In this document: piece by piece, positions 6,412 through 7,682 of the stretch
How the letters are laid out: each line of letters opens with the position of its first letter
Numbering within the stretch: the first letter of the stretch is position 1
NCBI GenBank assembly: GCA_046727955.1
Contig: JBKPDO010000101.1
Coordinates: forward strand, 1-7,682
DNA length: 7,682 nt
Reading direction: 5' to 3'
Origin: DASVXQ01 sp046727955
GTDB lineage: Bacteria; Actinomycetota; CALGFH01
Translations under genes and position numbers: made by a program
The notes under the pieces: model-generated
Databases searched by the model: none
The model's input: the letters and a program-made list of their open reading frames with translations, nothing else
What the model was told of the DNA's origin: nothing

Positions 6412-7633
6412 TTCGTCGCTCCCCCTCCCGGAGCGGTCGGAACGCCGCTCGGAGCTCGGTGGAGAAGAGCTCCGGCTCCTCCCACGCCGCGAAATGCCCG
6501 CCTCTGTCGACCTCGTTGAAGTAGATGAGGTTGGGGTAGGCCTGCTCCGCCCAGCTGCGCGGCGCCTCATATTGCTCGCCGGGAAAGACGGTCACGGCCA
6601 CGGGGATGGAGACGCCCTTCGCGTTGAAGAAGCCACCCTTGTATTCCCAATAGAGGCGAGACGCAGAGACCCCCGTGTTCGTCAGCCAGTAGAGCGTGAT
6701 GTTGTCGAGGATCTCGTCACGCGTCAGTTCGCCCGTGGCGCTCGTGGTCCGGTCCAGAGCAGAGGCGACCGCCGCGGCCGGCTGGCCGCCAGCATCGTTG
6801 TGGTCGAGAAGCCAGGCGGCCAGGCCGACGGGTGAATCCGCGATGCCGTACAAGGTTTGCGGGCGGGCCGCCATCATTCTCGCGTACTCGACCTGCTTGA
6901 ACGTTCTGTCCAGCTGCTCGTAGGCGCGTCGTTCCTCAGCTGAGAGACCAGATGGCGGCGGGTCGCCAGCCTGGAGCGCCTTGTCGACGTCAGCTGGAAC
7001 GGTGGCAGGCATGTTGGTGTGGATGCCGAGCAATCCCGCAGGTGCCTGCAAGCCCATCTGGTCGACGACAAACGCACCCCAGTCGCCGCCCTGGGCGACG
7101 TAGCGGCTGTAGCCGAGGCGCTTCATCAGTTCTGCCCAGGCTTGACCCATGCGCTCGGGGCCCCAACCGGTGCTCGTCGGCTTCCCCGAGAACCCGTAGC
7201 CCGGCATCGACGGAATCACCACATGGAACGCGTCCGCTGCGCTCGCGCCGTGCGCCGTGGGATCGGTCAGCGGATCGATGATCTTCAGCTGCTCGATGAT
7301 CGAGCCCGGCCATCCGTGATTGACGATGAGCGGCAACGCGTCTTCATGCTGCGAGCGAACGTGAATGAAGTGAATGTCCAGCCCGTCGATCTCGGTGATA
7401 AACTGCGGTAGGGCGTTCAGGTTCGCCTCGCACGTGCGCCAGTCGTAGTCCGTCATCCAATAGCGCGCGAGCTTCTGGATCATGGCGAGCGGCACGCCTT
7501 GGGATTGATCCGCGACGGTCTCTTTCTCGGGCCAGTTCGTGGCCGCGATGCGCCGGCGCAGCTCGACCAGGTCCTCTTCCGGTACGTCGACGTGGAAGGG
7601 GCGGATCTCGGTTGCGCTTTCGATAGTTGCCAC
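6392..7633 (-). CDS. Epoxide hydrolase with N-terminal EHN domain
   Basis: The 413-residue alpha/beta hydrolase resembles microsomal and juvenile-hormone epoxide hydrolases, which add water to epoxides through an aspartyl-ester intermediate. The N-terminal EHN region (about 10-100) has IRPFHVDVPEEDLVELRRRI, NWPEKETVADQSQGV and YWMTDYDWR. The catalytic domain has the oxyanion loop HGWPGS (106-111), PSMPGYGFSGKP, the nucleophile Asp184 in QGGDWGAFV, a lid tyrosine in SRLYWE (Tyr328), the probable acid Glu353 in VFPGEQYEAP, and the base His380 in RGGHFAAWEEPELF. All expected catalytic positions are filled and the length is normal. The charged tail after RPLR is unusual. The GTG start is preceded by GGAGG at 5 bases; the overlapping ATG at 7635 is in another frame. 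GC is lower than in the genes to the left, suggesting acquisition. The broken second hydrolase overlaps its 3' end by 20 bases, as in a former two-gene operon. The natural substrate is not evident. Confidence 0.93.
   Translation of the reverse strand: MATIESATEIRPFHVDVPEEDLVELRRRIAATNWPEKETVADQSQGVPLAMIQKLARYWMTDYDWRTCEANLNALPQFITEIDGLDIHFIHVRSQHEDALPLIVNHGWPGSIIEQLKIIDPLTDPTAHGASAADAFHVVIPSMPGYGFSGKPTSTGWGPERMGQAWAELMKRLGYSRYVAQGGDWGAFVVDQMGLQAPAGLLGIHTNMPATVPADVDKALQAGDPPPSGLSAEERRAYEQLDRTFKQVEYARMMAARPQTLYGIADSPVGLAAWLLDHNDAGGQPAAAVASALDRTTSATGELTRDEILDNITLYWLTNTGVSASRLYWEYKGGFFNAKGVSIPVAVTVFPGEQYEAPRSWAEQAYPNLIYFNEVDRGGHFAAWEEPELFSTELRAAFRPLREGERRTDERRN
6421..6428 (-). promoter_or_regulatory. 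Strong Shine-Dalgarno site inside the epoxide hydrolase 3' end
   Basis: On the - strand this reads GGAGGGGG, within codons of the last residues of the epoxide hydrolase. It ends 9 bases before the CTG at 6411, which lies in the frame of the second hydrolase. It is best read as the ribosome binding site of that gene, with CTG either a rare start codon or a mutated ATG or GTG. Overlap with the upstream stop at 6392-6394 suggests translational coupling before the gene decayed. Confidence 0.5.
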
Positions 7634-7638
7634 ATCGA

Positions 7639-7643
7639 CCTCC
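7639..7643 (-). promoter_or_regulatory. Shine-Dalgarno site of the epoxide hydrolase
   Basis: On the - strand GGAGG precedes the GTG at 7633 with 5 bases between, which supports that start. Only 39 bases of further upstream sequence lie in the window, and no convincing -35/-10 pair can be recognised there. Confidence 0.75.
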
Positions 7644-7682
7644 GTTCGTTTGGATGTCGGGTCCTACGACCTCAATCGTCGA

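Overview
The window looks like chromosome from a high-GC bacterium, most likely an actinomycete or a close high-GC relative. This rests on the strong GC bias at third positions, a LigB-type ATP-dependent DNA ligase that resembles the mycobacterial protein over its whole length, and a fragment of a nitrate/nitrite-sensing (NIT) histidine kinase of a kind common in actinomycetes. No genus can be named from the sequence.

Left part, + strand (1-4928): the 3' end of a MobA-type molybdenum cofactor guanylyltransferase gene (1-420), a complete ATP-dependent DNA ligase (566-2221), a complete nicotinamidase (2386-2982) and a complete short transketolase of the animal-like type (3066-4928). These are housekeeping functions: cofactor maturation, nick sealing, NAD salvage and the pentose phosphate pathway. 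They share direction and high GC. Nicotinamidase and transketolase are separated by only about 83 bases and may be co-transcribed. The ligase carries a 2 x 45-base in-frame tandem duplication directly before its catalytic lysine motif.

Right part, - strand (4929-7682): reading leftwards from the right edge, an intact epoxide hydrolase (7633-6392) is followed by a second alpha/beta hydrolase (about 6411-5934). The second gene is broken: it has no standard start codon, two single-base deletions, and its 3' part is missing. It runs in frame into an internal fragment of a NIT-HAMP sensor histidine kinase (about 5933-4929) that lacks both its N-terminal end and its whole kinase core. The fragment ends on a codon boundary exactly at the transketolase stop codon, inside a perfect 10-base palindrome. 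The hydrolase part has lower GC (about 60% in sampled lines, against about 70% to the left), which suggests foreign origin.

The area from 4929 to about 6411 is therefore a scar made of pieces of at least two unrelated genes. It may be a real rearrangement or an assembly join. I see no RNA genes, CRISPR arrays, transposase genes or IS ends, and no convincing new multi-gene system. The points most worth a second look are the chimeric junctions and the ligase linker repeat.
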